Positions 9,009 to 17,146 of a stretch of DNA of 64,000 nucleotides are shown here, one piece after another. The first letter of the stretch is position 1. Each line of letters opens with the position of its first letter. The notes beneath the pieces are model-generated. The model worked only from the letters and a program-made list of their open reading frames with translations. It was not told where the DNA came from and searched no databases. Source of the DNA: Rhodospirillales bacterium (GTDB lineage Bacteria > Pseudomonadota > Alphaproteobacteria > CACIAM-22H2); NCBI GenBank assembly GCA_016794025.1, contig JAEUKX010000049.1, positions 1-64,000 of the forward strand, given 5' to 3'. Both the position numbers and the translations under genes were made by a program.

Positions 9009-9452
9009 CTACCAGGCGTTATAGGCGAGGAACTTTCCGCTCATGCGGATCTCGATCCGGTCCCCCTTCGGGTGCGGCACCTTCTCAACATGCATGTCGA
9101 AGTCGATGGCGCTCATGATCCCGTCGCCGCCCTTTTCCTGGATCAGTTCCTTGAGCGTCTGTCCATAGACGCCGACGATCTCGTGAAACCGGTAGATGCA
9201 GGGGTCCGTGGGCACCTGCTGACTGAAGATCTTCTCGGGAAACTCCGCGAGAACGACGGCCGCTTCCTGCGGCAGTCCGAGATTTCGGACGAGCAGATCG
9301 GCCTTGGCCCGCGGAAGGGAGTTCATCCCGAGGCACGCCGACGTCACGAAGACCTCGCTCATGCCGAGCCCATCGGCGATCGACTTCCAGGTGACGCCGG
9401 ACGCGCGCTTGCGCTCCTGGATCATTCCGGCCACGTCTCGCTTCGTCAGCAT
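9009..9452 (-). CDS. cynS: Cyanate hydratase (cyanase)
   Basis: Catalyses cyanate plus bicarbonate to ammonia and CO2, supplying nitrogen and detoxifying cyanate in the cytoplasm. The 147-residue product is slightly shorter than E. coli CynS (156). The helical N-terminal domain (SIADGLGMSEVFVTSACLG) and the C-terminal catalytic domain are complete. Active-site residues are Arg88 and Glu91 in YRFHEIVGVYG and Ser114 in GDGIMSAIDF, equivalent to R96, E99 and S122 of E. coli. ATG 9452 is chosen because GAGGAG lies 6 bases before it. ATG 9458 abuts that site. It lies in an operon between the phosphatase-kinase and siroheme synthase genes, so it is probably co-regulated with nitrite assimilation. 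Confidence 0.95.
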   Translation of the reverse strand: MLTKRDVAGMIQERKRASGVTWKSIADGLGMSEVFVTSACLGMNSLPRAKADLLVRNLGLPQEAAVVLAEFPEKIFSQQVPTDPCIYRFHEIVGVYGQTLKELIQEKGGDGIMSAIDFDMHVEKVPHPKGDRIEIRMSGKFLAYNAW

Positions 9453-9468
9453 CTCCATCTCCTCATTT

Positions 9469-11205
9469 TCAGGTAGGCCTTGCCACAATCCACCACACGA
9501 GCCCGAGCGCGACGACGAACAGCAGGATTGCCAGGCTCTTCCAGAACAGGACCGGATCGCGTTCGAGAAGGGCCGTGCGCGGCATGCCGGGAAGCCCATG
9601 GTCCGGCCTTGCAAGATCGGCCGCGAACTCGGACACCTCGCCGTAGCGCTTGGCCGGATCAGGGTGCACGGCCCGCCGCAACGCCGCGTCGACATGAACC
9701 GGCACGTCGATCCCGAGATCGGGCAGCGAGAGGTAGCGGATCCTTCGTTGTGCACGGCGATCCGTCGTCCGAGCCATGGCCGTTCCGTACGGAAGCCTGC
9801 CCGAGAACATCTGGTAGGCGATGACGCCGAGCGAATAGACGTCGGCGGACGCATCGATCGGATCGCCAAGCAGATACTCGGGCGCCATGTATTGCTGCGT
9901 GCCGGGCAGGCGGTCTTGCGCCATTCCGGCAATCTCGTCCACGCCGGCGATCCAGGCGGAGCCGAAGTCGATCACCGTTACGTGGCCGCCCGCATCGATC
10001 AGGATATTCTCCGGCCGCAGGTCCTGATGGAGCATCTGTCGTCGATGCATCGCCTGGAGCCCTTGGGCGATCTGCGCGACGATCGCGATCACGACATCGG
10101 TGCCAGGCTCGGGATTGGATCGCATCCATGCGCCGAGGCTGCGTGCGTCGAGCAGTTCCATCGCCGTATAGAATATGCTTCGGCGCCCGTCGGCTTCCGC
10201 CGCGCGAAGAAGATGGGGATTGTCGACGCGTCGCGCGACCCACTCCTCCATCAGGAATCTCCGCAGGAACGCCGGATCGTCCTTGACGGACGTCGAGGGA
10301 AACTTGAGGGCCGCGCGCGTGCCGCTCTCGGCATGCACCGCCGAATAGACGTGGCTCCGGTCGCTGGCATGCAGTCGCTGCTCGATCCGCCACTGATCGA
10401 TCGCGTCGCCGGGCTCGGGAAGGGACCTCGCCAACGGCAGCGTGTCGGCCGCGAGTGACTCTTCTGCGTCGGGCGGGGGAAGCGCGTCGATACGGGCGAT
10501 CTGAATCGTCAGATTGTCCTCCACGCCGCCTTCATACGCCATGCGAGCGATCGACTTTGCGGCCGACTCGAGATCGATCGATCGTGCAAGGGACCGGAAA
10601 AGCGAATCCGCGGCCGCGTAGTCGCAGATACCGTCAGTCGCGAGAACGAAGACATCCCCGACGGAGACGGGTACCTGGCAATAGTCGATCTCGATCTCCG
10701 GATTCACTCCGAGCGCGCGGCCCAGATAGCTGCGCCCGCCGCCGACGGAGACGCGATGCGGGACCGTCAGCGGTTCGACGGCGGACCCCGATATCCGCAT
10801 GACGGCGCCATCGCCGATATGGAAAACATGGGCCGTGTGGGATTTGAACACCACGGCGCTGAACGTGCAGACATAGCCCCTGTCGCGATCGTCGATCATT
10901 CCGCCATGCCTGGTGGCGGCGTGAAGCCAGGAATTGGCGGCGGAGATGACCTTTCGCGCAGACGTCTTCACGTTCCAGGCCTCGGACGTGCAGAAATAGT
11001 CGCTGAGGAAGCACTTGACCGCCGTCTCGGCTGCGGTCCGCCCGAACGTGCTTGTCGAGATGCCGTCGGCTATCGCGAGCGCCACACCCTTTGTCGTGCG
11101 CAGGCGCGGACCCGGTACGACGGCGCCGTGGAAATCCTGGTTCGCCGGCTTCCGACCGCGATCGGAGAACTGGCCGAGCGATATCTCGATCTGGGAACTC
11201 AACAC
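9469..11205 (-). CDS. Bifunctional PP2C-type phosphatase / Ser-Thr protein kinase, membrane-anchored
   Basis: A 578-residue fusion. Residues 1-240 are a PP2C phosphatase with metal-binding Asp-Gly pairs at 47-48 and 191-192 and EDN at 229-231. Residues about 270-535 are a Hanks-type kinase: Lys301 in AALKFPS, catalytic loop HQDLRPENIL (His393-Gln394-Asp395), metal Asp413 in IDFGSA, and APEYLLG activation end. A hydrophobic helix near 550-575 anchors the C-terminus in the inner membrane. HQD replaces the usual HRD, which argues against classic activation by loop phosphorylation. Such fusions recur in nitrate/nitrite assimilation clusters, such as that of Pseudomonas, where their exact role is unclear. 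The start is GTG 11205. Confidence 0.9.
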   Translation of the reverse strand: MLSSQIEISLGQFSDRGRKPANQDFHGAVVPGPRLRTTKGVALAIADGISTSTFGRTAAETAVKCFLSDYFCTSEAWNVKTSARKVISAANSWLHAATRHGGMIDDRDRGYVCTFSAVVFKSHTAHVFHIGDGAVMRISGSAVEPLTVPHRVSVGGGRSYLGRALGVNPEIEIDYCQVPVSVGDVFVLATDGICDYAAADSLFRSLARSIDLESAAKSIARMAYEGGVEDNLTIQIARIDALPPPDAEESLAADTLPLARSLPEPGDAIDQWRIEQRLHASDRSHVYSAVHAESGTRAALKFPSTSVKDDPAFLRRFLMEEWVARRVDNPHLLRAAEADGRRSIFYTAMELLDARSLGAWMRSNPEPGTDVVIAIVAQIAQGLQAMHRRQMLHQDLRPENILIDAGGHVTVIDFGSAWIAGVDEIAGMAQDRLPGTQQYMAPEYLLGDPIDASADVYSLGVIAYQMFSGRLPYGTAMARTTDRRAQRRIRYLSLPDLGIDVPVHVDAALRRAVHPDPAKRYGEVSEFAADLARPDHGLPGMPRTALLERDPVLFWKSLAILLFVVALGLVWWIVARPT

Positions 11206-11227
11206 GGATTGTCCCGTACAGGCCAGA

Positions 11228-11254
11228 CCGGAGCCCCGCGTCGCGGGGCCCCGG
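11228..11254 (-). terminator. Strong GC hairpin between the nitrite channel and kinase genes
   Basis: GCCCCGC (11233-11239) and GCGGGGC (11243-11249) pair around GTC. After an A/C mismatch, CCGG on each side extends the stem. It lies just after the channel gene stop (11261) and before the kinase start (11205). There is no T tract, so it may only partly terminate, or may protect the upstream mRNA from decay. Confidence 0.45.
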
Positions 11255-11260
11255 AGCCAT

Positions 11261-12097
11261 TCACTCGGCGGCCATCAGCTTCATCGAAGCCGCCTTCTTG
11301 ACGTTGCCCGTCCGCACGTGCGTGGCGTAGAGCGTCGCGCCGACGAACGTGAGGCCGCCGACGAGATTCCCGATCACGGTGGGTATCTCGTTGTAGAGGA
11401 AATAGTCCGTCCACGTGAATTTTCCGCCGAGCATGATGCCGCTCGGAAACAGGAACATGTTGACGATCGAATGCTCGAAACCCATGTAGAAGAACACGAG
11501 GATCGGCATCCACATCGCGATGACCTTGCCGGAGACCGACGTCGACATCATCGCCGCCACGACACCCGTGGACACCATCCAGTTGCACATGACGGCGCGG
11601 ACGAAGAGCGTCAGCATCCCGCCGAAGCCGGCGGCCGCATAGCCGAGCGTGCGCCCTTCGCCGATATGCCCGATCTGCTGGCCGATCGCGTTCGGGTCCT
11701 TCGTGAAACCCATCGTGAAGATGATCGCCATGAAGACGGCGGTCGTGAGCGCGCCGGCGAAATTGCCGAAAAAGACGAGCGTCCAGTTGCGCAGGAGGCC
11801 GGCCAGCGTCACGCCGGGCCGCTTGTCGATGAGCGCAAGCGGCGCCAGCGTGAAGACGCCCGTGAGAAGATCGAAGCCCATGAGGTAGAGCATGCAGAAG
11901 CCGACGGGAAACAGGATCGCGCCGACCAGGGCATTCCCTGTGTTTACGGTGATCGTGACGGCGAACGCCGCGGCCAGCGCGAGAATAGCGCCGGCCATGT
12001 AGGCGCGGATCAGCGTGTCCTTGGTGGACATGAAGACCTTCGCCTCGCCGGCGTCGATCATCTTGGTCGAGAACTCTTGTGGTGAAAGATACGCCAT
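11261..12097 (-). CDS. nirC: Formate/nitrite transporter (FNT) family channel, probable nitrite importer
   Basis: A 278-residue pentameric-channel-type membrane protein with about six transmembrane segments. FNT signatures are present: GFDLLTGVF near the first half-helix, FFGNFAGALTTAVF, FVRAVMCNWMVSTG, and GFEHSIVNMFLFPSG with the conserved central His. FNT members carry formate, nitrite or hydrosulfide. Position directly after nirD argues for nitrite (NirC role). It starts 53 bases after the nirD stop. No high-affinity nitrate transporter is encoded in this cluster, so nitrite entry through this channel may be the main supply to NirBD. The substrate is inference from context. Confidence 0.88.
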   Translation of the reverse strand: MAYLSPQEFSTKMIDAGEAKVFMSTKDTLIRAYMAGAILALAAAFAVTITVNTGNALVGAILFPVGFCMLYLMGFDLLTGVFTLAPLALIDKRPGVTLAGLLRNWTLVFFGNFAGALTTAVFMAIIFTMGFTKDPNAIGQQIGHIGEGRTLGYAAAGFGGMLTLFVRAVMCNWMVSTGVVAAMMSTSVSGKVIAMWMPILVFFYMGFEHSIVNMFLFPSGIMLGGKFTWTDYFLYNEIPTVIGNLVGGLTFVGATLYATHVRTGNVKKAASMKLMAAE

Positions 12098-12150
12098 CTG
12101 CCGCTCCCTTTTTCGATGAAGGATGTTGAGTTCGAGGTTCTGGCTCCCGA

Positions 12151-12477
12151 TCAGCCGCTTGCGCAGAGATAGATCGTGTCGCCGTCGAGCTGGATCGGGA
12201 TGGTGCGGACGGCGCCCTCGTCGGCTCCCCGTGCGGCACCGGTTTCAAGGTCGATGACCCAGTTGTGGAGCGGACACGTCACGCAGCCGTCGTGCACGAT
12301 GCCGTCGCTCAGCGGGCCACCGCGATGGGGGCACCTGTCCTCGACGGCGAATATCCGGTCATCGGCGGTGCGGAACACCGCAACCGGGGCTTCTCCGAGC
12401 CGGACGCGTCGCGCCCCGTTCCTCGGGATGTCGGCAATCGAACCGACCGCCTGCCATTGCCGCGTGATCTGGTTCAT
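12151..12477 (-). CDS. nirD: Assimilatory nitrite reductase small subunit NirD (Rieske-type)
   Basis: A 108-residue Rieske [2Fe-2S] protein that partners NirB in NADH-dependent reduction of nitrite to ammonia in the cytoplasm. Cluster ligands are visible as Cys49/His51 in RCPHRGGPLSDG and Cys68/His71 in TCPLHNW. Unlike some NirD proteins that have lost the ligands, this one keeps them. Its ATG overlaps the nirB stop by 4 bases (ATGA), so the subunits are made in step. The length matches the family. Confidence 0.95.
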   Translation of the reverse strand: MNQITRQWQAVGSIADIPRNGARRVRLGEAPVAVFRTADDRIFAVEDRCPHRGGPLSDGIVHDGCVTCPLHNWVIDLETGAARGADEGAVRTIPIQLDGDTIYLCASG

Positions 12478-14924
12478 TGCGCGGCATCCTGCGCGAAGAT
12501 AGCCATCGGCTCGAATTCGTGGCGATCCTTGCCGGCGGCACGTTCCGACCAAGGATCGACCTGCGCGTGCCGCTGGCTTTCGACGAAGCGTTCGAAGTAG
12601 TGCCGGCGGCGCGCCGCCTCGCCAAGGATCTGCTGCCGGATCTCGTCGACCCCGATCCGTTTGGCCCACTTGTAGATGCGCTCGAGGTAGCGGCCCTGCT
12701 CGCGGTACATCTGGAGCAGCGCTGCGATGGCTTCGATCGCTTCGTCCTCCGACGCGACGAGGCCCAGGATCTCCGTTCCCTTGATGTCGAGGCCGGCGGC
12801 GCCGGCAAAGTGGATCTCGTAGCCGGAGTCGACGCAGATCACGCCGATGTCCTTGCAGGTCGCCTCCGCACAATTTCGCGGGCAACCCGAGACGGCCATC
12901 TTCACCTTGGCGGGTGTCCATGAACCCCACGTGAATTTCTCGATGCGGATTCCAAGTCGCGTGGAATCCTGCGTTCCGAAACGGCACCATTCCGACCCGA
13001 CGCAGGTCTTCACCGTCCGGACGCCCTTTGCATAGGCATGGCCCGAAACGAACCCGGCCTTGCCGAGTTCCGCCCAAACGGCGGGCAGGTCGTGCTTCTG
13101 GATGCCCAGCATGTCGATCCGCTGTCCGCCGGTGACCTTTACGGTTGGTATCCCGAACCGGTCGACGACATCGGCGATCGCGCGCAGCTCCTTTGCGCTC
13201 GTGACACCGCCCCACATGCGCGGGACGACGGAGAACGTGCCGTCCTTCTGAATGTTCGCGTGTACGCGCTCGTTCACGAAGCGCGACTGGTAGTCGTCGG
13301 CGTATTCGCCGGGCCAATCGCAAACCAGATAATAGTTCAATGCCGGCCGGCACTTCGCGCAGCCGCCGGAAGTTCGCCACTGCAGTTCCTGCATGACCGC
13401 CGGAATCGTCTTCAAGGACTTTGCCTTGATCAGGCGGCGCACGTCGTCGTGACCGAGATCCGTGCAGCTGCACATCGGCGAAACGGCAGCCGGCCTGTAT
13501 CGGTCGCCGAGGGCGACGATCATCAGCTTCTCGACAAGCCCTGTGCAGGACCCGCAGGAGGCGGATGCCTTCGTGTGGGCGCGGACCGCATCGAGCGTGG
13601 TCAGTCCTTTCGATGCGATCGTCTCGACGATCCGCCCCTTGCAGACGCCATTGCATCCGCAGATCTCCGCGTCATCGGCCAGTGCTACGACGGGTGCGAG
13701 CGGGTCCGACAACGCGCCGTCCGCCCGGCCGTTCGGGCCAAGGACGAGCGAATGGCGCACCGCCGAAATATCCGTTTCCTTCTTCTTGAGGTCGTTGAAC
13801 CACGCGCCGTCGGCCGTATCCCCGAAAAGCACGGTCCCGATGATGCGGTTGTCCTTCAGAACGATCCGCTTGTAGATGCCGGCCGCCGCGTCACGCAGGA
13901 CGATCTCCTCGCGATCCTCGGCTTCAGCGAAATCACCGACGGAATAGAGATCGATCCCCGTTACCTTGAGCTTGGTCGGCGTGTCGGCATGCGAGAAACG
14001 GAGCTCGGGCCCGCCGGACAGGGTTGCGGCAGCGACCTTTGCCATTTCGTAGAGTGGCGCGACGAGCCCGTAGACGTTGCCTTCGACTTCGGCACATTCG
14101 CCGACGGCGAGGATGTCCGGATCGACCGTCACCATCCGTGCGTCCGTGACGATCCCACGGCGGACGGGTAGACCGGCGCCCTGTGCAAGCGCGATGTTCG
14201 GTCGGATGCCGACGGCCATCACGACGAGCGTGGCAGGGATCGTGCGCCCGTCGGCAAGTTCGACACCTTCGACCCGGCCGCTTCCGACAATGGCCTTGGT
14301 GTTTGCCTTGGTCAGGATTGTGATGCCGCGCGCCTCGAGCTTTTTCTGAAGCAGATAGCCCGCCGCGGGATCGAGCTGGCGTTCCATCAGTGTGGGCATG
14401 ACGTGGACAACGGTCACTTCGACGCCCCGTTCCCGGAGGCCGGCAGCGGCTTCGAGTCCGAGCAGGCCACCGCCGATCACGACGGCACTCGTTCCCGCCT
14501 TGGCGGCACCCAGCATCGTGTTGACGTCGTCGATATCCCGATACGCGACGACACCCGGCAGGTCGTTACCGGGAACGGGAATGACGAACGGGAATGATCC
14601 CGTCGCGATCACCAGCTTGTCGTACCGTGCGCGATGGCCACCCTGCGACGTGACGATTTTCGCCTCGCGATCGATCCCGACGACCTTCTGCCCCTTGTGA
14701 AGAGTCACGTCATGGCGTGCGTACCAGTCGTCGTCGTGGATGACGATGTCCTCGAACTGCTTGGCTCCGGCGAGAACGGACGAAAGCAGGATCCGGTCGT
14801 AGTTCACGCGCGGTTCGGCGCTGAATATCGTCACGCGGCTGCGCTCTGGTGCGGCCTCGAACAGATGCTCGAGCATGCGCCCCGGCGCCATGCCGTTGCC
14901 GACGATGACGACATCCTGCGTCAT
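12474..14924 (-). CDS. nirB: Assimilatory nitrite reductase [NAD(P)H] large subunit NirB
   Basis: The 816-residue siroheme enzyme performs six-electron reduction of nitrite to ammonium. Domain order: FAD/NAD oxidoreductase (VIVGNGMAPGR at 7-17, VIGGGLLGLEA at 149-159), BFD-like [2Fe-2S] domain with Cys422, Cys424, Cys457 and Cys460, then the ferredoxin-like sulfite/nitrite reductase domain. Siroheme-[4Fe-4S] ligands are Cys641 and Cys647 (CVGSEWC) and Cys681 and Cys685 (CPRNC), the same pattern as E. coli NirB. The frame is open upstream to 15266, but homology starts at MTQDVVIVGNG. The 390-base leader carries a sigma-54-like promoter and a terminator, so expression should respond to nitrogen status and to NasT. 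Confidence 0.97.
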   Translation of the reverse strand: MTQDVVIVGNGMAPGRMLEHLFEAAPERSRVTIFSAEPRVNYDRILLSSVLAGAKQFEDIVIHDDDWYARHDVTLHKGQKVVGIDREAKIVTSQGGHRARYDKLVIATGSFPFVIPVPGNDLPGVVAYRDIDDVNTMLGAAKAGTSAVVIGGGLLGLEAAAGLRERGVEVTVVHVMPTLMERQLDPAAGYLLQKKLEARGITILTKANTKAIVGSGRVEGVELADGRTIPATLVVMAVGIRPNIALAQGAGLPVRRGIVTDARMVTVDPDILAVGECAEVEGNVYGLVAPLYEMAKVAAATLSGGPELRFSHADTPTKLKVTGIDLYSVGDFAEAEDREEIVLRDAAAGIYKRIVLKDNRIIGTVLFGDTADGAWFNDLKKKETDISAVRHSLVLGPNGRADGALSDPLAPVVALADDAEICGCNGVCKGRIVETIASKGLTTLDAVRAHTKASASCGSCTGLVEKLMIVALGDRYRPAAVSPMCSCTDLGHDDVRRLIKAKSLKTIPAVMQELQWRTSGGCAKCRPALNYYLVCDWPGEYADDYQSRFVNERVHANIQKDGTFSVVPRMWGGVTSAKELRAIADVVDRFGIPTVKVTGGQRIDMLGIQKHDLPAVWAELGKAGFVSGHAYAKGVRTVKTCVGSEWCRFGTQDSTRLGIRIEKFTWGSWTPAKVKMAVSGCPRNCAEATCKDIGVICVDSGYEIHFAGAAGLDIKGTEILGLVASEDEAIEAIAALLQMYREQGRYLERIYKWAKRIGVDEIRQQILGEAARRRHYFERFVESQRHAQVDPWSERAAGKDRHEFEPMAIFAQDAAQ

Positions 14925-15039
14925 GGCTGCTTGGCATCCCGTGCTAGGCCAGCAAGCCCGTGACGCACTCCGTCCGATCCGCATCCTCGACGCATGCCGT
15001 CCCCGCTTGCCTCGGCACCGGGAGACCGCTGCCGAAAGC

Positions 15040-15109
15040 AAAAAAAAGCTGCCGATGAGGTCGCCGCATCCGTCTGCAACGGAGTGCGAATCGCCTGATC
15101 GGCAGCTTT
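15040..15109 (-). terminator. Intrinsic terminator/attenuator in the nirB leader
   Basis: On the minus strand AAAGCTGCCGAT (15109-15098) pairs perfectly with ATCGGCAGCTTT (15056-15045), and the RNA continues as a run of eight U (15047-15040). The 41-base loop holds a secondary hairpin TCCGT/ACGGA around TGCAG, flanked by CGCA/TGCG. An upstream GGCA-AAGC-TGCC hairpin overlaps the left arm and could compete with it. NasT is an ANTAR protein, a class that binds paired hairpins to block such terminators. The conserved ANTAR hexaloop was not confirmed by eye. Confidence 0.7.
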
Positions 15110-15157
15110 GCCAAGAGCGCCCGTCCTTGGACGCCCGAATGAAGTTCGCGTTACACC

Positions 15158-15175
15158 AAGCACGATCCACGCCAA
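15158..15175 (-). promoter_or_regulatory. Sigma-54-type promoter for nirB
   Basis: The minus strand reads TTGGCGTGGATCGTGCTT. It has the invariant GG and GC elements exactly 10 bases apart and TTGGC/TGCTT ends, close to the RpoN consensus TTGGCAC-N5-TTGCT. Predicted transcription start is near 15148, giving a leader of about 225 bases that includes the terminator. No NtrC sites with canonical spacing were found upstream. Confidence 0.55.
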
Positions 15176-15317
15176 CTATGCCGCAGCGCACCAAGTGCAG
15201 AGTTTCCAATGATTTTGAGGAAGTCCCGTCAGCGACCGAAGTGGTCGATCGCCGGCGATCCGTCAATTTCTGGGCAACGTGCTGCCCAAAATTGCGCTTC
15301 CCGGGCCCGACACAGGA

Positions 15318-16544
15318 TCAGTCGCCGCTTGTCTGGGCGTTGATGTAATCGCTCAACTTGTTCGGGTCGAAAATCCGGCCATCGAAGAACCCGTCCGGAC
15401 CAAGCATCAGGTCGGTACCGGCACATCCGACCGGGGTCGTTGTCGTCATCGCGCCTTCGACTTTCGAATCCGCGTCGGGGACGGCTACGCCGATTGGTGT
15501 CAGCGCACTGCGATACAGGTCGGGCCGGTAGCAGTTGAGCGCGATCTCGACGTTTCCCGGTGTGTGGGCGACATCGCCCCAGCGGACCATCTGCGTGTAG
15601 AACCAGGAGGCATGGCTTTTCCACGGGAAATTGGCAGCCTTGTCGAAAGGCAGATAGAAGTCCTCGACCTTCCGGAAGTTCCAGTCGCCTTGATCAAGGG
15701 TGCCAGTCAGGGCGCGTCTTGTGATTTCGGCCGGCTGGCCCAGATAGGCCGGCTGCGCCATCAGTTCGGTCAGCGCCGGATGATTGCGCGGATCTTGGCA
15801 CCAGCGGGCGGCATGGTGCATGGCGCGAAGCAGTGCGGCGAGGGACTCGGGTCGTTCGCCGGCCCAGATCCGCCGCGCGCCGAGGACTTTCTCGGGACTG
15901 TTGCGCCAGATCGCCGCCTTGACTGTCGCGATACGGCCGATGCCGGCGACAACCGAAACACTGTTCCACGGTTCGCCCACGCAATACCCGTCGATCCGGC
16001 CAGCGGCCATTGCGTCGGCCATGAAGGGCGGCGGAACGATGACGATCTCGATCTCGCGCGACGGATCGACGCCGCAACCGGCCAGCCAATAGCGCAGCTC
16101 GTAATTGTGGCCCGAGTGCGGGTGGGTGACCGCAAATCGCAGCAACGGCGCACCCGCTGCGCTCCGGGCGCGGACATAGGCGCCCAGCGCCCGCCCGTTG
16201 CGGGCCGGATCGAGCGTCGGTTCGGCGCCGTGGTCGGCCATACCAGCCCACACGGCGTTCGACACCGTCACGCCGTTTCCGCCGAGCCCGAATGAAAACG
16301 GAACGACGGTCTCGGACGCCAACGGCGTCAGGCCGAGATTGCAGGCCAACGGCATCGGGCCGAGCATGTGCGCCACGTCGAAATGGCCGATGGCCATGCG
16401 GTCGCGGATATTGGCCCAGGAGGTCTCCCGGTGGAGCGTTAGTCTGACGCCCTCATTTTCCGCAAAATTCATCTCGCGCGCGACGATGAGGATTGCGCAG
16501 TCGAAGAGCGGCATGAAGCCCGCGTGAATCTGGTGTTCCGGCAT
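15318..16544 (-). CDS. nasS: NasS-like nitrate/nitrite sensor protein (NrtA/CmpA-type fold)
   Basis: A 408-residue protein of the ABC nitrate-binding family (NrtA/NasF), but with no signal peptide: the fold begins at once with HAGFMPLFDCAILIVA. That marks the cytoplasmic sensor NasS rather than a transport protein. Family-typical segments are DVAHMLGPMPLA, FSFGLGGNGVTVSN, THPHSGHNYELRYWLAG and GRIDGYCVGEPWN. In known NasS-NasT systems NasS sequesters NasT until nitrate or nitrite binds. The gene follows nasT after 2 bases, and both precede the nirB operon. No transporter components are nearby, which supports a sensor role. Confidence 0.88.
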   Translation of the reverse strand: MPEHQIHAGFMPLFDCAILIVAREMNFAENEGVRLTLHRETSWANIRDRMAIGHFDVAHMLGPMPLACNLGLTPLASETVVPFSFGLGGNGVTVSNAVWAGMADHGAEPTLDPARNGRALGAYVRARSAAGAPLLRFAVTHPHSGHNYELRYWLAGCGVDPSREIEIVIVPPPFMADAMAAGRIDGYCVGEPWNSVSVVAGIGRIATVKAAIWRNSPEKVLGARRIWAGERPESLAALLRAMHHAARWCQDPRNHPALTELMAQPAYLGQPAEITRRALTGTLDQGDWNFRKVEDFYLPFDKAANFPWKSHASWFYTQMVRWGDVAHTPGNVEIALNCYRPDLYRSALTPIGVAVPDADSKVEGAMTTTTPVGCAGTDLMLGPDGFFDGRIFDPNKLSDYINAQTSGD

Positions 16545-16546
16545 GG

Positions 16547-17146
16547 CTACAACTTTCCCGGTCCAAGCAGGTCGGCAACCGTCACAAGGCTTTGGGCAAC
16601 GTCGACGATCTTGCGATTCTGGTTCATGGCCGTCTTGCGCATGAGCGCGTATGCGTCGTCCTCCGACAGGCCACGGGACTTCATCAGGAGTCCCTTCGCG
16701 CGATCGATGACCTTCCTGTTTTCGAGTTCGCCCCGAGCCTCCTCCAGCTCCCTCTCCATCCGCGCGAAAGCATTGAAGCGGCTGATCGCCATCTGGAGAA
16801 TCGGCTTGACGCGCTCCTTTCGAAGCCCGTCGACGATGTAGGCGGACACGCCCGCGTCGACGGCCGCTTCGATCGAGGCATTGTCGGAGTGGTCGACGAA
16901 CATCGCGACAGGCCGTTTTACCGTCCGCGACAGCTGGAACATGTTCTCGAGCATGTCGCGGTTCGGCGTTTCCAGATCTATGACGATGACATCCGGGTTG
17001 ATCTCGGAAATCCGCCTGACAAGCGCGGAAACATCGTGGACCAGCGTCACGCGGTCGTGACCGGCTTCGCGCAATCCTTCCTCGATGATTGCCGCGCGAA
17101 TCCGGTTCTCATCGATCACGAGGATTGAGAGCGATGCTGGAAGCAT
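16547..17146 (-). CDS. nasT: NasT-type ANTAR response regulator (transcription antiterminator)
   Basis: A 199-residue protein with a receiver-like domain (ILVIDENRIRAAIIEEGL, DVIVIDLETPNRDML) and a C-terminal ANTAR RNA-binding domain around residues 135-190 (RKVIDRAKGLLMKSRGLSEDDAYALMR). ANTAR proteins bind tandem hairpins in leaders and prevent terminator formation. The obvious local target is the nirB leader terminator at 15040-15109. Pairing with the adjacent nasS fixes it as NasT. No clear Shine-Dalgarno site precedes ATG 17146. A dyad TGGCGC-N8-GCGCCA lies upstream at 17205-17224. Confidence 0.92.
   Translation of the reverse strand: MLPASLSILVIDENRIRAAIIEEGLREAGHDRVTLVHDVSALVRRISEINPDVIVIDLETPNRDMLENMFQLSRTVKRPVAMFVDHSDNASIEAAVDAGVSAYIVDGLRKERVKPILQMAISRFNAFARMERELEEARGELENRKVIDRAKGLLMKSRGLSEDDAYALMRKTAMNQNRKIVDVAQSLVTVADLLGPGKL

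Larger units (their letters stand above)
14925..15317 (-). other. Regulatory leader and promoter region of nirB
   Basis: No gene is seen in these 393 bases between nasS and nirB. On the minus strand, in order of transcription, it contains: a dyad TGGGCA-N6-TGCCCA (15271-15288), a short dyad GCAC-CAA-GTGC (15188-15198), a sigma-54-type promoter (15158-15175), several small stem candidates, and a strong intrinsic terminator (15040-15109) about 115 bases before the nirB ATG. The layout is that of an attenuated, antiterminator-controlled leader. Confidence 0.7.

Noticed and set aside
15057..15097. Canonical ANTAR tandem hairpins with hexanucleotide loops
   Set aside because: Small stems are present, but loops of 5 or 7 bases fit better than the conserved six-base A..G loop, so the motif itself is not claimed.
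15188..15198. NtrC binding site upstream of the nirB promoter (GCAC-CAA-GTGC)
   Set aside because: Spacing between half-sites is 3 bases rather than the 7 expected for NtrC. Kept only as an unassigned dyad.
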